Assembly: GCF_000411155.1 (NCBI RefSeq)
Contig: NZ_KE150266.1
Location: forward strand, 186,001-250,000
DNA: 64,000 nucleotides
Direction: 5' to 3'
DNA from: Gleimia europaea ACS-120-V-Col10b
GTDB taxonomy: Bacteria > Actinomycetota > Actinomycetes > Actinomycetales > Actinomycetaceae
The stretch's first letter is position 1. Each line of letters begins with the position of its first letter. This document shows, in pieces, positions 61,430 to 64,000 of the stretch. A program made the translations under genes and the position numbers. The notes under the pieces are model-generated. The model made no database searches and was not told the origin of the DNA. It saw only the letters and a program-made list of their open reading frames with translations.

Positions 61430-63945
61430 TGAAACTTACCGGACGAGACATACGGGCCCTCGTGGCTGTCCTGCTACTACCCATCCTCGCAACCGCGCTC
61501 ACGCTATGGTCGCTTCCAGGCCGGCCCAACAACTTCAACAAGATTCCCGCCGCAATCGTCAATTTGGACGAGGGCGCAAAAATGGTGGTTGATGGCAAAG
61601 AAGTGATGGTTCCGATCGGACGCGAGCTTGCCGGCGGCCTCATGTATCCCAAAGAGCCCGTGGATTTCAACCTGAACTGGCAGCTTGTCACCGAAGAAAC
61701 AGCACGCAGCGGGCTCGAATCTGGAAAGTTCCAAGCGGTCATCACGATACCCAAGAATTTTTCTCAAAACGTAACTTCGATTGGAACTGCCGAGGCTTCG
61801 CCGGCACTTATTACCGTCACGTCAAATGATGCATCATCTGAACTCATGGGGCGGATATCTGCCCAAATTGCAGCTGTTGCAGCCACTACGATGGGCCATA
61901 CGCTAACAGAAACGATGCTTGACAAGATCTTTCTGGGCTTCAACGACATGAAAGACCAGCTTCTCCAGGCCGCAGACGGGGCGAAGCAATTGGATGATGG
62001 TGCGGGCAAACTTGGCGAGGGAGTCGGTCAGCTCTCTGCTGGCGCGCGGGAGCTCGCCGAGGGAACGGCGCAACTAGCGGCGGGCCTAAACCAGCTGTAT
62101 GGCGGTGCGGGCGAACTTTCAGGTGGTGTAGGCCAATTGCGCGGTGGCGTGGACCGGCTCGCAGATGGCGCCGACCAACTCGCCGCAGGCACCAAGCAAC
62201 TTCGCGACGGATTTGTGGGCACACCGGGCACTCTCGGCTTGAAGTCCGGTATCGATCAGTTGGAACGCAGCGTGAATGAGCCGGGCGGGCTTGCGGAAGG
62301 AACGAGGCAACTGGCCGACGGATCCAAGCAACTTAGCGATGGCATAGACCAACTTGTGGAGGGCTTGAACCAGGTGCTCGAACCTCTCTCAAGGATTGAG
62401 AATGCAATCCCTGAAGGCGCGCTTGATAACGTTCCCTCCTCGGCGGAGATCTCTAGCGAGGTTGAAAAGATCCGCGACATTATCAAAGACTCGCAAAACT
62501 TGCTCGATTACGTGCGTGGACTTATATACGGTACGGATGCGAACGTAGGAGCACTCCCCCGCCTCAAGGAGATTGTTGCCCAGTGTGACGCAGTACAAAC
62601 GCCGCAATACTGCACTTTGCTTGCCGGGGCTGTTGCTGACCTTGAGAATGCCGTTGCAAATATTCCCCAAAATGATCCCAACTTGGATCAAGCGCTGGCT
62701 AAGCTCAATGAACTACTTACTCAGTCGGGCATGAATGAGCTCGTCGATCAGATTGTGGAGGTCACTGCTCGCATAGAGGCATTGGTGAAACAGCTACAGG
62801 ATGCCGGTGGCTTTGCCGGAATCAGTGCGGATCTGGAGAAGCTTCGGGAGGGCGCAAGCCAGTTAGCTGCGGGCACCGCGCAGTTGGCCGACGGGGTGAA
62901 CGGTACGCCAGGTAGCCTCGGCATGTCTCAGGCTCTGGCCCAGCTGGCCGATGGTGCGGCCAAACTTCAGGAGGGGCTAGATGGATCGCCAAGCCAGCTC
63001 GGCCTCGTGGATGGTGCGGGTCAGCTTGCCGGCGGTCTCAGGCTCCTAAAGCCTGGCCTCATCCAGCTGGAGGACGGTTCTTGGCAACTGGCCGAGGGCG
63101 CGGGGCAAAGCGCTAGCGGAGCTGACCAGCTGGCGGCGGGAACGGATCAACTAGCCGGGGGCACCGGCGAGCTCTATGCCGGTATCGGCCAGCTAATAGA
63201 TGGAACGTCGCGGTTTGCCTCCGAACTCGAGGGCGGTGCCGAGCAGGTGCCCAGCTACACGGACGCCCAACGCACGCGCATCGTGAATGTGGGGGCGATC
63301 CCCATCCGATCGGAGGACGCGGCCCTGTACAAGACAAGTGAGGCTAACACGTTATTTCCGTGGGCGGCGGCGATAGTGCTGTGGCTGGGAGCGTTCGCAA
63401 CGTATCTGGCTATGCCGGGGCTACGCAGGCGAGAACTGGCATCTTCCTTGCCACCGCTACGCGTGGCGTGGAACTCGCTTCGCCCGGCGCTAGGATTCGC
63501 ACTTGCACAAGCCATTGGTGTTGCGATTATCGCTAGCCTCTTTGGTGTTTCCCCAAAGCGCCTGGTTGCAACCTCGATCATGATGATCATAGGCGTGGTG
63601 TCTTTCACCGCGATTAACCAAGCTCTCCTCGCCGTGTTTGGAGCGCGGGTTGGACGCATCGTGGCACTACTATTCCTTGTTGTGCAGGTAGTTTCTCTTG
63701 GCGGAATAATTCCGATCCAGACCGCGCCAGGAGCCTTCCAGCTTATTTCTGGTCTGTTGCCGCTTTCTGCCCTCACGGATGGTCTGACCCACACCGTAGT
63801 GGGAGGTAATCTGACCAGCATTTTGGGTACTGCTATCCCCCTGCTTCTTTGGGGTCTAGCTACCTTCTTGTTCTCAGTGATCGCAGCGAAAAAGGCGCGC
63901 AGTTTGGGCGTGTCCCAAATTCGGCGCCAATACGCCGATAGTTAA
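61429..63945 (+). CDS. YhgE/Pip domain membrane protein with heptad repeats
   Basis: An 838-residue protein with the YhgE/Pip layout (phage infection protein/ESX accessory-like): an N-terminal helix near residues 10-28, an extracellular region starting PAAIVNLDEGAKMV, and five or so C-terminal transmembrane helices after about residue 640. The extracellular part holds two blocks (about residues 180-290 and 470-608) of a seven-residue repeat of the form xQLxxGx (for example QLADGADQLAAG), expected to form a long helical coiled structure. Three insertions with the pattern G-T/S-P-x-x-LG interrupt the repeats. ATG 61429 overlaps the mmpL stop, so the two proteins probably form one envelope complex. 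A terminator-like hairpin follows. Confidence 0.87.
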   Translation: MKLTGRDIRALVAVLLLPILATALTLWSLPGRPNNFNKIPAAIVNLDEGAKMVVDGKEVMVPIGRELAGGLMYPKEPVDFNLNWQLVTEETARSGLESGKFQAVITIPKNFSQNVTSIGTAEASPALITVTSNDASSELMGRISAQIAAVAATTMGHTLTETMLDKIFLGFNDMKDQLLQAADGAKQLDDGAGKLGEGVGQLSAGARELAEGTAQLAAGLNQLYGGAGELSGGVGQLRGGVDRLADGADQLAAGTKQLRDGFVGTPGTLGLKSGIDQLERSVNEPGGLAEGTRQLADGSKQLSDGIDQLVEGLNQVLEPLSRIENAIPEGALDNVPSSAEISSEVEKIRDIIKDSQNLLDYVRGLIYGTDANVGALPRLKEIVAQCDAVQTPQYCTLLAGAVADLENAVANIPQNDPNLDQALAKLNELLTQSGMNELVDQIVEVTARIEALVKQLQDAGGFAGISADLEKLREGASQLAAGTAQLADGVNGTPGSLGMSQALAQLADGAAKLQEGLDGSPSQLGLVDGAGQLAGGLRLLKPGLIQLEDGSWQLAEGAGQSASGADQLAAGTDQLAGGTGELYAGIGQLIDGTSRFASELEGGAEQVPSYTDAQRTRIVNVGAIPIRSEDAALYKTSEANTLFPWAAAIVLWLGAFATYLAMPGLRRRELASSLPPLRVAWNSLRPALGFALAQAIGVAIIASLFGVSPKRLVATSIMMIIGVVSFTAINQALLAVFGARVGRIVALLFLVVQVVSLGGIIPIQTAPGAFQLISGLLPLSALTDGLTHTVVGGNLTSILGTAIPLLLWGLATFLFSVIAAKKARSLGVSQIRRQYADS

Positions 63946-63962
63946 AAGAACGCGGACAAAAA

Positions 63963-64000
63963 GTTGTGGGTGGAAACAGGAAAGCTGTTCCACCCACAAC
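63963..64000 (+). terminator. Hairpin terminator after yhgE-like gene
   Basis: GTTGTGGGTGGAA (63963-63975) pairs with TTCCACCCACAAC (63988-64000), continued inward by CAG/CTG with one bulged A. The window ends with the stem, so any U-tract is outside it. Confidence 0.75.

Noticed and set aside
61966..63250. Tandem repeats considered as a possible CRISPR or DNA satellite.
   Set aside because: The repetition is at protein level with a 21-bp period and variable DNA, inside one open frame.

Overview
The window is a continuous piece of an actinobacterial chromosome, moderately GC-rich (mid-50s percent by eye). Gene content and order point to the Actinomycetaceae or near relatives: relA-DUF349-MBL-hisS, rarA-rpsD-alaS-ruvX-mltG-aro genes-efp-nusB, pyrR-pyrB-pyrC-carAB-pyrF-gmk-rpoZ-coaBC-metK-priA-fmt-rsmB-rpe, pafBC-tatAC-helY-lnt, a helicase-dead PriA, and RbpA. 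The family-level placement is inference. Coding density is high; ATGA, TAATG and TGATG overlaps are common. No tRNA, rRNA, CRISPR array, insertion sequence or prophage was seen. The one gene that looks foreign is an AT-richer orphan Dam-type methylase at about 8 kb.

Layout. 1-8 kb: C-terminal half of relA, a DUF349 protein (minus), a glyoxalase-II-like hydrolase, hisS, and two adjacent dynamin-like membrane GTPases. 8-12.5 kb, minus strand: MFS transporter, DEAD-box helicase, Dam methylase. 12.6-28 kb: aspS, yciO, rarA, rpsD, alaS, ruvX, mltG, then a shikimate operon (aroE, prepilin peptidase, aroC, aroK, aroB, a degenerate second shikimate kinase), efp and nusB. 28-39 kb: a PyrR-controlled pyrimidine operon running into gmk, rpoZ, coaBC and metK. 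39-47 kb: priA, a HAD phosphatase, fmt, rsmB, rpe, an FMN riboswitch controlling a RibXY-type importer, then hisE-hisG. 47.9-56.3 kb: a DUF3866 protein (minus), pafB, pafC, tatA, tatC, helY and lnt. 56.4-64 kb: DUF3137 and LemA membrane proteins, rbpA (minus), and an MMPL exporter coupled to a YhgE/Pip protein.

Most notable points. (1) The carA gene encodes only the N-terminal domain of carbamoyl-phosphate synthase small subunit (160 aa). The whole glutamine amidotransferase domain is absent, yet the gene is cleanly coupled to an intact carB. (2) An FMN riboswitch directly after rpe, where many actinobacteria carry riboflavin biosynthesis genes, controls a riboflavin-type ABC permease and binding lipoprotein with no local ATPase. 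(3) A PyrR-binding loop overlaps the pyrR Shine-Dalgarno, suggesting translational repression. (4) The MMPL exporter carries a C-terminal ABC-ATPase-like remnant with a broken Walker A. (5) pafBC is present without neighbouring Pup-proteasome genes, and pafB and the DUF3866 gene share a very compact head-to-head, apparently leaderless promoter region. Several other genes also look leaderless (TANNNT box 6-7 nt before the start codon).
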